Positions 7,086 to 14,940 of a stretch of 29,793 nt of DNA are shown here, piece after piece. Each line of letters starts with the position of its first letter. Within the stretch, counting starts at the first letter, position 1. Below the pieces are notes generated by a model. The model saw only the letters and a list, made by a program, of their open reading frames with translations. It did no database searches and was not told the DNA's origin. Position numbers and translations under genes: made by a program. This DNA comes from 67-14 sp020438345 (GTDB taxonomy: Bacteria; Actinomycetota; Thermoleophilia; Solirubrobacterales; 70-9). The DNA lies in NCBI GenBank assembly GCA_937872475.1, contig CALMSY010000009.1, forward strand, positions 1-29,793. Direction: 5' to 3'.

Positions 7086-9890
7086 ATGAGCAGCAATTCA
7101 TTCGGAGCCAAAGACAACATCGAGGTAGGCGGGAAGAGCTACGAGATATTCCGGCTTGATTCCCTCCAGGCGAAGTACGACGTCGCCCGGCTGCCTTATT
7201 CGATCAAGGTTCTGCTCGAGAATGTTCTCCGGCTCGAGGACGGAGTTTCGGTCAGCGCAAAGGACATCGAGGCGATCGCATCATGGGATGCCGCCGCTGA
7301 ACCGTCGGTCGAGATCCCCTTCCAGCCGGCCCGGGTCCTCATGCAGGACTTCACCGGGGTTCCAGCCGTGGTCGATCTCGCGGCAATGCGCGACGCAATG
7401 GCGGAAATCGGTGGTGATGTCGCGGCGATCAACCCGCTGGTTGACGTTGACCTTGTGATCGACCACTCGGTTCAGGTCGATGCCTTTGGCAGCGGCATGG
7501 CTTTCAATTTCAACGCTGAAAAGGAATTCGAGCGGAATCTCGAACGCTACGAATTCCTCAAGTGGGGTCAGGGTTCCTTCAATAACTTCCGGGTCGTCCC
7601 GCCGGCTACAGGGATCTGCCATCAGGTAAATCTGGAATACATCGCGCAGGTCGTCTACAGCCGCGAGAACGGCGGTCGGCTCCAGGCCTACCCGGACACC
7701 CTGGTCGGCACTGATTCACACACGACTATGGTCAATGGTCTCGGTGTGCTCGGTTGGGGTGTTGGTGGCATCGAAGCGGAGGCGGCAATGCTTGGCCAGC
7801 CGGTTTCGATGCTGCTGCCGCAGGTGGTCGGGTTCAAACTTCACGGCAATCTTCCCAAGGCAGCAACCGCGACGGATCTTGTCCTGACCGTCACCGAAAT
7901 GCTTCGCGAACGCGGGGTTGTCGGGAAGTTCGTCGAGTTTTACGGTCCCGGCCTGTCGACGCTTGCCCTCGCGGACCGGGCGACGCTCGGGAACATGTCT
8001 CCGGAGTTCGGTTCGACCTGCGCGATCTTTCCTCCTGATGCCGAAACTCTCCGCTACCTTGAACTGACCGGTCGCCCGACCGAGACAATCGAGCTTGTCG
8101 ATGCCTATGCACGCCAGCAGGGCACCTTCCATACGGCTGAATCGGCGGACCCGGCCTTTAGCGACACGCTCGAGCTTGAACTCGACACCGTAGTGCCTTC
8201 GATTGCCGGTCCGAAGCGGCCGCAGGATCGGGTTGCCTTGTCCGACTCGAAGCCCGCCTTCCTGGAAGCGTTGAAGGAGTTCGATGAGGAGGCTTCCCAT
8301 GAGTTGAGTGCCTACGACGAGGCGCTCGACGAGTCCTTCCCTGCCTCCGATCCGCCCGGCGAGGATCATGTATCGAGTGAACTCGGCAAGCCAGCCGGAG
8401 CGCCGGTCGGCATGGCGCTGGAAGGCGAGCGCTGCTCGAAGGACAAGATCGCGGTCACACTTGAGGACGGCGCCAGGTTTGATCTTGACCATGGCCGGGT
8501 CGTGATCGCGGCTATCACGTCCTGCACGAATACCTCGAATCCTTACGTCATGGTCGGTGCCGGGTTGCTGGCCCGCAACGCCCTCGCCAGGGGCTTGAAG
8601 CGCAAGCCCTGGGTCAAGACCTCGCTGGCCCCCGGATCGACCGTGGTCACCGATTATCTGGACAACGCCGGTCTGACCCGGTACCTGGACGATCTGCAGT
8701 TCAATCTGGTCGGCTATGGCTGCACAACCTGTATCGGCAACTCGGGCCCGCTCGCCCCGGAGATTTCAGCCGCGATTGACGAGAAGGACCTGGTCGTTTG
8801 CTCGGTCCTTTCCGGCAACCGGAACTTCGAGGGGCGGATCAGCCAGGACGTCAAAGCGAACTACCTCGCCTCGCCTCCGCTTGTTGTTGCCTATGCCCTG
8901 GCCGGTCGCATGGACATTGACATTCAGGCCGATCCGCTTGGTACCGATCCGGATGGTGTTCCGGTCTACCTCGATGACATCTGGCCTGACCCGGAGGAGG
9001 TTTCAAGGGTGGTTGGTGAATCGATCCGCCGGGAAATGTTCGAAAAGAACTACGGCGATGTCTTCAAGGGTGACCAGAACTGGCAGGACGTCTCGGTGCC
9101 GGAAGGCGATCGCTACACCTGGCCTGACTCGACCTATGTCCGCAAACCTTCCTTCTTTGAGGACATGCCGGCGGATCCGCCGGGCCTGAAGCCAATTGAG
9201 AACGCCCGGGTTCTGGCCAAACTCGGCGATTCGATTACCACCGACCACATTTCACCCGCTGGCGCAATCAAAAAAGACAGTCCGGCCGGTGCCTGGCTGG
9301 TCGAGCAGGGGGTCGGTCCGGCGGAGTTCAATTCCTATGGCTCGAGGCGCGGGAACCACGAGGTGATGGTCCGGGGCACCTTCGCGAACATCCGGCTGCG
9401 CAACCAGCTGGTTGAAAAGTCCGGCGGCTACACGCGTCATTTCCCCGACGGTGTGGAGACCTCGATTTTCGAGGCCTCGAGGCAGTATCAGGCCGATGGT
9501 GTGCCGTTGGTTGTCCTCGCCGGCAAGGAGTATGGCTCGGGATCATCGCGGGACTGGGCCGCCAAAGGTACGCGTCTGCTTGGGGTCCGGGCAGTGATTG
9601 CGGAGAGCTACGAGCGAATTCACCGTTCGAATCTGATCGGCATGGGTGTGGTTCCTCTCCAGTACCCGGAAGGGGAGTCGACCGACTCGCTCGGGCTGAC
9701 CGGTGAAGAAGTGATCACCATCGGTGACCTCCAGGGGGGTGAGGCAAAGACCGTCATGGTTACGGCCGAGCGGGAGGGAGTGGATGCCATCACATTCGAG
9801 GCCAAGGTGCGACTCGACACCCCGAACGAGATCCGGTACATCAACAACGACGGCATTCTTCAGACAGTCCTTCGCGACCTCAACGCCTGA
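7086..9890 (+). CDS. acnA: Aconitate hydratase (AcnA/IRP1 type)
   Basis: 934 residues, the usual AcnA length. It interconverts citrate and isocitrate in the TCA cycle with a 4Fe-4S cluster. The ATG at 7086 follows a GAGAAGAG ribosome site. Cluster ligands are Cys480 (ITSCTNTSNP), Cys546 and Cys549 (YGCTTCIGN). Other hallmarks are GTDSHTTMVNGLG, SGNRNFEGR, KLGDSITTDHISPAG and the swivel-domain substrate loop GSSRDWAAKG. Before the first ligand there is an acidic segment (about residues 380-450) with ESFPASDPP, a type of insert I associate with actinobacterial aconitases. The gene faces kgd across a 596-bp gene-less interval, placing two TCA-cycle genes side by side in opposite orientation. Confidence 0.98.
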   Translation: MSSNSFGAKDNIEVGGKSYEIFRLDSLQAKYDVARLPYSIKVLLENVLRLEDGVSVSAKDIEAIASWDAAAEPSVEIPFQPARVLMQDFTGVPAVVDLAAMRDAMAEIGGDVAAINPLVDVDLVIDHSVQVDAFGSGMAFNFNAEKEFERNLERYEFLKWGQGSFNNFRVVPPATGICHQVNLEYIAQVVYSRENGGRLQAYPDTLVGTDSHTTMVNGLGVLGWGVGGIEAEAAMLGQPVSMLLPQVVGFKLHGNLPKAATATDLVLTVTEMLRERGVVGKFVEFYGPGLSTLALADRATLGNMSPEFGSTCAIFPPDAETLRYLELTGRPTETIELVDAYARQQGTFHTAESADPAFSDTLELELDTVVPSIAGPKRPQDRVALSDSKPAFLEALKEFDEEASHELSAYDEALDESFPASDPPGEDHVSSELGKPAGAPVGMALEGERCSKDKIAVTLEDGARFDLDHGRVVIAAITSCTNTSNPYVMVGAGLLARNALARGLKRKPWVKTSLAPGSTVVTDYLDNAGLTRYLDDLQFNLVGYGCTTCIGNSGPLAPEISAAIDEKDLVVCSVLSGNRNFEGRISQDVKANYLASPPLVVAYALAGRMDIDIQADPLGTDPDGVPVYLDDIWPDPEEVSRVVGESIRREMFEKNYGDVFKGDQNWQDVSVPEGDRYTWPDSTYVRKPSFFEDMPADPPGLKPIENARVLAKLGDSITTDHISPAGAIKKDSPAGAWLVEQGVGPAEFNSYGSRRGNHEVMVRGTFANIRLRNQLVEKSGGYTRHFPDGVETSIFEASRQYQADGVPLVVLAGKEYGSGSSRDWAAKGTRLLGVRAVIAESYERIHRSNLIGMGVVPLQYPEGESTDSLGLTGEEVITIGDLQGGEAKTVMVTAEREGVDAITFEAKVRLDTPNEIRYINNDGILQTVLRDLNA

Positions 9891-9934
9891 GCTACCTGGA
9901 AACCGGGGCGTTGTCCAGGACGCCGGGTACCGGG

Positions 9935-9956
9935 GGCGCCAGGCTTTCATGGCGCC
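9935..9956 (+). terminator. Hairpin after acnA, possible terminator
   Basis: A 7-bp perfect stem (GGCGCCA/TGGCGCC) with an 8-nt loop lies 45 bp after the acnA stop. No T-run follows, so termination activity is uncertain. Confidence 0.45.
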
Positions 9957-10022
9957 AGGAGCCGGCCGTTCCAGGTGTCGGCCGTTCGGGGCATTGGACT
10001 CCGGAACGGGCTCGAAGCGAAA

Positions 10023-10065
10023 CTGGCCGGGATCTTCACCGCTATTCGGTGGAGATCCCGGCCAG
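10023..10065. terminator. Long hairpin between convergent acnA and kgd
   Basis: A 43-bp near-perfect palindrome has a 13-bp outer stem (CTGGCCGGGATCT/AGATCCCGGCCAG). It continues into TCACCG/CGGTGG with one G-T pair and a CTATT loop, about 19 bp in all. On the minus strand TTTCGCTT follows, so it may stop leftward transcription from kgd, or act in both directions. Confidence 0.6.
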
Positions 10066-10127
10066 TACCTTCAGCAGGTCCGATTCCGCCTCCGCAATGC
10101 CGACGCGACCGGGCTGGAGTTGGCGGA

Positions 10128-10259
10128 GAGGACCGCAAGACCTTGGGGGCAGGGCCGCAGGCCTTGAGCGTCAGGGCCGCAAGACCCGGTGGGCAGGGCC
10201 GCAGGCCGTGGGGGTCAGGGCCGCAAGATTTGGCGGGCGAGGGTCGCGGGAGGCAGGGG
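10128..10259. repeat. 22-bp tandem repeat (minisatellite), 5-6 copies
   Basis: The core CAGGGCCGCA recurs at 10150, 10172, 10194 and 10216, exactly 22 bp apart. Related copies begin at 10128 (GAGGACCGCA) and, more degenerate, at 10238. Copies alternate between two types, one continuing AGAC/AGAT and one continuing GGCC, which gives a 44-bp higher-order unit. Units are contiguous, so this is not a CRISPR array. Confidence 0.9.
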
Positions 10260-10318
10260 GTCCGCGCGACCCTCACCACGCCTGCGCGCCGGTAGCCAGG
10301 GAGGGATGCCGACGCGAG

Positions 10319-10346
10319 CGCTTCCGGGGATAAACCTCCGGAAGCG
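10319..10346. terminator. Hairpin in the acnA-kgd interval
   Basis: A 9-bp perfect stem (CGCTTCCGG/CCGGAAGCG) has a 10-nt loop. It is followed on the plus strand by GGGCTTTGGAAATTT, a poor T-run. It could end rightward transcripts or be part of a leftward RNA. Confidence 0.45.
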
Positions 10347-10446
10347 GGCTTTGGAAATTTCAAATGAGTGGCGACCCATCCGGGGCGCTCGGTCCGATCC
10401 TGCTCCTTCCCTTTTCTCCCTACTGCAACTGCGGACCTACAATGAT

Positions 10447-10476
10447 CTTATACACCTATTGACGACACGCGTCAAT
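10447..10476 (-). promoter_or_regulatory. Leftward sigma-70-like promoter overlapping an inverted repeat
   Basis: On the minus strand TTGACG (10475-10470), a 17-bp spacer and TATAAG (10452-10447) match the housekeeping consensus at 10 of 12 positions. The -35 box lies in the inverted repeat ATTGACG-ACACG-CGTCAAT (10458-10476), a possible operator. It would transcribe into the gene-less interval just past the kgd stop. Confidence 0.5.
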
Positions 10477-10486
10477 CGGGGACCGG

Positions 10487-13400
10487 TCAGGGTGTCAGCG
10501 CGGTCAAAACTATGCGCTCCTGCTCCCGGATATGGGCAACTGAATAACCCTCCGAGGGGCTCGATCTTTCCGGTCGGCCCACATATCCGAGAGTGACTCC
10601 ATCTGGCAGCAGATCAGGCAGTCTGCGCCGCATAACGCTCCACGCACCCATGTTTGCGGGTTCTTCCTGGGTCCAGACGACTTCCTTCAGGTTCGGGTAT
10701 GTCTCGAAAAGTCCGGCGATCTGCTGTTTCGGGAAGGGGTAGAGAAGTTCGACCCTGGCTACCGCGACATTCCCGGCTGCTTCCCGGGGAGCAGCCGCGT
10801 CGATGTCGTAGTAGATGCGACCGGAGCAGAGTACGAGCCGCTCGACCTTCTCGCGACGTTCAACCGCCCGCGGGTCATCGAGAATGAAGTGGAAGTGTTC
10901 TTCGGTCAGCTGCTTGAGGCTGGCAGTTGCGACGCTCTGACGGAGCAGACCCTTTGGTGTGAATACGACCAGGGGCCGGGCCTTCTTGATCATCGCCTGT
11001 CGTCTCAGAAGATGGAAATACTGGGCGGCATTGGAGGGGTTGGCGACCCGCATCGATCCTTCCGCGGCCAATGAGAGGAATCGCTCCATCCGGGCACTGG
11101 AATGTTCGGGGCCGGCTCCTTCATGGCCATGTGGGAGGAGAAGCGTGAGCCTGGAAGTGAGCCCCCACTTCGACTCTCCGGAGGAAATGAAACTGTCAAT
11201 GATCACCTGCGCCGAGTTGGCGAAGTCACCGAACTGGGCTTCCCAGAGAACCAGGGAATCCGGGTTCGATGATGCGTATCCATATTCGAAACCGAGGCAG
11301 GCGATCTCCGAAAGCGGACTGTTGTGGAGCTCGAACGGCGCCTTGGCATCGGCGAGATGCTGGATCGGCGCGTACTTGAGGCCGGTCTTCTCGTCGTGAA
11401 GGACAAGGTGGCGCTGGGAGAAGGTTCCCCGCTCCGTGTCCTGGCCGGTCATGCGGATGTGCTTGCCCTCGGTGATCAGTGAAGCAAGAGCCAGCGCTTC
11501 AGCGTGGGCGAATTCCACGCCACCTTCCTCGAGCGCCTCAATCCTCCGGTCGAGTGGCTTGCGCAGCTTGCGGTGCACGGTGAAACTGGCCGGGACTTCA
11601 AGCAGCGCCTGGTTCAGCTCGCGCAGCCTCTCGGGTGAAACCGCAGTTTCGACAGGCGGGCTGGCCGACCGGTCAAGTTCCCCGGTCCCGATATTGGTGA
11701 CGGTCGGGTCTTCGTAGACCCCGGAATCCATCTTTTCGCGCAGGGCGTCAAGAGTTTCCTTCAGGTAGGCACGGCGCTTTCCGGCCACTTCCCCCACTTC
11801 TTCGGCCGTGACCACTTTCTGTTCGATCAGTTGCTCGGTGTAGAGCTCGGAGACCGGCTTGTGAGCCTTGATCTTCGATGTCATGAGCGGTTGGGTGTAG
11901 GCCGGTTCGTCGGTTTCGTTGTGTCCGAAACGCCGGTATCCGATCACGTCGATCACGATGTCCCGGCCCCACCGTTCGCGGTAGGACATGGCGAGGCGCA
12001 TCGCATGCGAACAGGCCTCGACATCGTCGGCATTCACGTGGAGGATCGGCACGTTGAAGCCCTTCGCCATGTCAGCCGCGTAAGGGGTAGAGCGGCCGTC
12101 GGTCGGGTTGGTCGTGAAACCGATCTGGTTGTTCTCGATGATGTGGATGGTGCCACCGACCGAGTAGCCCTCAAGCGACTGGAGGTTGAAGGTCTCGGCG
12201 ACCACACCCTGGCCGGGGAAGGCGGCGTCACCATGGAGGACCACGGGAACCGCACGAGCGGCGTCGAAACTGATCGTGCCACCATCGACCTCGCCTTGCG
12301 AATAGCGGGTCGCTCCGGTAATCACCGGGTCGACGAATTCGAGGTGACTCGGGTTCGGATAGAGATGCACGGTTATCCGGCTGCCGTCATCGAGCTCCGC
12401 CACGCCTTCATGCCCGTAGTGGTACTTGACATCACCCGTACCGCCATGCGGGATCGCCGCAACTGCCTTGACATCCTCGATTCGTTTGCCGCCTTCGAAC
12501 TCCGCGAAGATCGCTTCTGCCGGCCGACGGACGGTGTGAGCGAGCACCGAAAGACGACCGCGGTGAGCCATGCCGAGCACTACTTCGCCAGCCCCGCCCT
12601 TGGCTGCGAGGGTGGTCAGTTCATCAAGCATGGTGACGATCGAATCGAGGCCCTCGATCGAGAACATCTTCTGGCCGAGATAGGCCTTTTCGAGGAAACG
12701 CTCGAATTCGAAAACATCGATGAGGCGGTTGAGCAGACGCTTTTGCTCATCCGCATCGAGCGGCTTCCGGTGCGCACCCGTTTCAACCATTTCCCTCAGC
12801 CAGACCCGCTGGCCATGAGATGAAATGTGCTCGAACTGATAACCGATAGATCCTGTGTAGGCGGCCTTCATCCGGGGCAGCGCTTCGAGCAGAGTTTCGC
12901 CAGGTACACCGATGCGGAGGATCGAAGCGGGAATCTGCGCCATCAGTTCGGAAGTGAGATGCACCGTCTCCGGATCCAGGGCAGGGTCACCTTTCGGCTT
13001 GCCACCGAGCGGATCAAGATGGGCGGCGAGGTGCCCGTGGGTCCGGTAGGCCTTGAGCAGGGAAGTCGCAGCCTGTACGGCCTGGAGCAGTTCGGGACTG
13101 GGAGCCTCGGCTATCGCGCTTGGCGGGGAAGCGGCTGTCGAGACCAGTGGTGGTGCCAGCTTCGATTTGGGCTGCGCAGCCGTGAGAACGGTGCGGTCAA
13201 TACCGAGGTCGTCGGCGACTGATTCGTAGAAATCACTGCCACCGGCGAGCAGTCCGTCGAGAGTCTTGAGGAAGTTGCCAGATTCGGCACCCTGGATGAT
13301 CCGGTGGTCATAGGTTGAGGTCAGGGTCATGACCTTGGAGACGCCGAGCTGCTCGATCTTTTCCTGATCGGCATGCGACCACTCTGGCGGGTAAGCGATC

Positions 13401-14785
13401 GAACCAGCGGCGACGATCGTGCCCTGGCCAGTCATCAGCCGGGGCACCGAAGCGACGGTGCCGATCCCGCCCGGATTGGTGAGGGTGATGTTGGTGCCGA
13501 CAAAGTCATCCGGGGTCAGCCGGTTCTCGCGGGTCTTTGTGATCAGGTCTTCGTAGTAGGCGTGGAAAGCCGGGAAGTCAAGCCGATCGGCACCCTTGAT
13601 CGCCGGGACCATCAGGCTGCGTGAACCATCCTTCTTCTCGACGTCAACGGCGATACCGAGATTGATGCTGCCGTCGGACACCGAGAAACTCTTGCCGTCC
13701 TTCTCTTCAAAGTGTCGGCCCATCACCGGCCATTCGCGGGCCGCAAGCACGATCGCCCAGGCAACCAGATGCGTGAACGAGACCTTCATGCCGCGCTCGG
13801 CGAGCTTCCCGTTGAGACCCTTTCGCTTGGCGTCGAGGGTGTCAACGGCGATGGTGCGGAACGAAGTCGCGGTCGGAATCGACCGGCTTTCATCCATGGC
13901 TTTGGCCAGCATCCCGGCCGGACCGCGGAGCGCCTTTTCCTCGCGAGAGGCGCTCGCCGCTCCGCTCCCGTCTCCGGCTGCGAGTACGTCGCCTTTGGTC
14001 ACCTTCCCTCCGGGCCCGGTGCCGGAAACCTGGCCGACTTTCAGTCCCTTCGCGGCGGCGATTCTGCGGGCGAGCGGGGTTGCGCGCCCATCCCCGGTGT
14101 CGGTGACTTCCGGGACGTCCTGAGGGGCGGCCCCAACTGAACCGTCGACAGGGCCGCTGCCGGGACCGGGCACCATCTCCACGAGGGCCGCGCCAATTGA
14201 AACAACTTCATCGGGTTCAACCAGCAGCTTTGTGATCTCTCCGGCGGATGGTGCGGGTACCTCGGCGTCGACCTTGTCGGTTGAGACTTCAATCAGGGTC
14301 TGGCCTTCATCGACTTTGTCCCCGGCTGCGACATGCCATTCGAGCACGGTCCCTTCGGTCACCGACTCGCCCATCTCGGGCATCGTCACTTCAATCGGGT
14401 CAGCGGGCGTGGCTTCTTCCCCGGAGGCTGCCACGCTTCCGTTAGGCGAGCCGGAAGCCTTCGGATCGGGGCTATCTCTGAGGTCGGCGTCACCCTCGCC
14501 GGTAGCCGACGTGACCGACGGGCCGGAACCGCCGGCATCAGGGTTGATCACGGCCAGGACAGAACCGATTTCAATCTCGTCATCGACCTCTGCACGGAGT
14601 TCCGCAATGGTGCCTGTGACCGGGGCAGGTACCTCGGCGTCGACCTTGTCGGTCGACACTTCCACGAGCGTTTCGCCCTCCTCGATGGTGTCGCCGACCG
14701 CTACGTGCCATTCGAGCACGGTCCCTTCGGTCACCGACTCGCCCATCTCGGGCATCGTCACTTCGACAGCAGTAGCTTCGGCCAT
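10487..14785 (-). CDS. kgd: Fused 2-oxoglutarate dehydrogenase E2-E1 (kgd) with two lipoyl domains and a PSBD
   Basis: 1432 residues from the ATG at 14785, which follows GGAG. Domains in order: lipoyl 1 (about 7-80, lipoyl-Lys47 in STDKVD), a Ser/Gly/Pro/Asp linker, lipoyl 2 (131-204, Lys171), peripheral subunit-binding domain (234-270, TPLARRIAAAKGLKV), E2 succinyltransferase (about 290-525, active-site His494 in TYDHRIIQGAESG), then E1 (about 565-1432). E1 motifs include LGMAHRGRLSVL, the ThDP region HGDAAFPGQGVVAETFNL, NPSHLEFVDPV and HGHEGAGPEHSSAR. The enzyme converts 2-oxoglutarate to succinyl-CoA and needs only a separate E3. Mycobacterial Kgd and corynebacterial OdhA are known to lack lipoyl domains and borrow them from the pyruvate dehydrogenase E2, so this architecture is more complete. 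The 155-bp gap to the divergent reductase gene must hold its promoter, but I see no strong box. Confidence 0.97.
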   Translation of the reverse strand: MAEATAVEVTMPEMGESVTEGTVLEWHVAVGDTIEEGETLVEVSTDKVDAEVPAPVTGTIAELRAEVDDEIEIGSVLAVINPDAGGSGPSVTSATGEGDADLRDSPDPKASGSPNGSVAASGEEATPADPIEVTMPEMGESVTEGTVLEWHVAAGDKVDEGQTLIEVSTDKVDAEVPAPSAGEITKLLVEPDEVVSIGAALVEMVPGPGSGPVDGSVGAAPQDVPEVTDTGDGRATPLARRIAAAKGLKVGQVSGTGPGGKVTKGDVLAAGDGSGAASASREEKALRGPAGMLAKAMDESRSIPTATSFRTIAVDTLDAKRKGLNGKLAERGMKVSFTHLVAWAIVLAAREWPVMGRHFEEKDGKSFSVSDGSINLGIAVDVEKKDGSRSLMVPAIKGADRLDFPAFHAYYEDLITKTRENRLTPDDFVGTNITLTNPGGIGTVASVPRLMTGQGTIVAAGSIAYPPEWSHADQEKIEQLGVSKVMTLTSTYDHRIIQGAESGNFLKTLDGLLAGGSDFYESVADDLGIDRTVLTAAQPKSKLAPPLVSTAASPPSAIAEAPSPELLQAVQAATSLLKAYRTHGHLAAHLDPLGGKPKGDPALDPETVHLTSELMAQIPASILRIGVPGETLLEALPRMKAAYTGSIGYQFEHISSHGQRVWLREMVETGAHRKPLDADEQKRLLNRLIDVFEFERFLEKAYLGQKMFSIEGLDSIVTMLDELTTLAAKGGAGEVVLGMAHRGRLSVLAHTVRRPAEAIFAEFEGGKRIEDVKAVAAIPHGGTGDVKYHYGHEGVAELDDGSRITVHLYPNPSHLEFVDPVITGATRYSQGEVDGGTISFDAARAVPVVLHGDAAFPGQGVVAETFNLQSLEGYSVGGTIHIIENNQIGFTTNPTDGRSTPYAADMAKGFNVPILHVNADDVEACSHAMRLAMSYRERWGRDIVIDVIGYRRFGHNETDEPAYTQPLMTSKIKAHKPVSELYTEQLIEQKVVTAEEVGEVAGKRRAYLKETLDALREKMDSGVYEDPTVTNIGTGELDRSASPPVETAVSPERLRELNQALLEVPASFTVHRKLRKPLDRRIEALEEGGVEFAHAEALALASLITEGKHIRMTGQDTERGTFSQRHLVLHDEKTGLKYAPIQHLADAKAPFELHNSPLSEIACLGFEYGYASSNPDSLVLWEAQFGDFANSAQVIIDSFISSGESKWGLTSRLTLLLPHGHEGAGPEHSSARMERFLSLAAEGSMRVANPSNAAQYFHLLRRQAMIKKARPLVVFTPKGLLRQSVATASLKQLTEEHFHFILDDPRAVERREKVERLVLCSGRIYYDIDAAAPREAAGNVAVARVELLYPFPKQQIAGLFETYPNLKEVVWTQEEPANMGAWSVMRRRLPDLLPDGVTLGYVGRPERSSPSEGYSVAHIREQERIVLTALTP
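14334..14764 (-). repeat. 59-bp exact direct repeat within the two lipoyl domains
   Basis: Positions 14334-14392 and 14706-14764 are identical over 59 bp and lie 372 bp apart, exactly 124 codons. Both encode the lipoyl N-terminus containing MPEMGESVTEGTVLEWH. The identity at DNA level points to a recent duplication or to gene conversion between the two domains. Confidence 0.93.
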
Positions 14786-14940
14786 GTGCTCCAAGTGTAT
14801 GTATTCGCGGGCGCCTTGTTTTGTGCGTCTGGACAAGGTGGGTCGGGAATTCCGGATCGTCCCGCCCGCGCTTAGTTTTGACGGTGGCTGTAGTGTCTCC
14901 GCAAGTCCGCCAATTGCGTCGTTTGCTCGGAGGAGGAGCT

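Larger units (their letters stand above)
9891..10486. other. Gene-less interval between acnA and kgd
   Basis: No convincing gene lies in this 596-bp convergent interval. Open frames here translate into low-complexity Gly/Arg/Pro created by the repeats. It holds three hairpins, a 22-bp-period tandem repeat and a leftward promoter-like element, listed separately. It also has a CGGACC/GGTCCG inverted repeat (10432-10437 with 10391-10396) just downstream of that promoter. Confidence 0.75.

Noticed and set aside
10128..10259. CRISPR-like array
   Set aside because: Units are contiguous with no unique spacers, and no cas genes are nearby.
9947..10363. A possible 138-residue protein in the acnA-kgd interval
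   Set aside because: It has a TTG start without a ribosome site. The product is low-complexity Pro/Arg/Ala generated by the 22-bp repeats and crosses three hairpins.
11831..12823. A 330-codon plus-strand frame antisense to kgd
   Set aside because: It runs across the conserved E1 coding region, and its His/Asp/Arg-rich product has no family resemblance.
14786..14940. Promoters for kgd and the divergent acyl-CoA reductase gene
   Set aside because: They must exist, but no -35/-10 pair stood out. TTGACG at 14877-14882 has no acceptable -10, so I list none.
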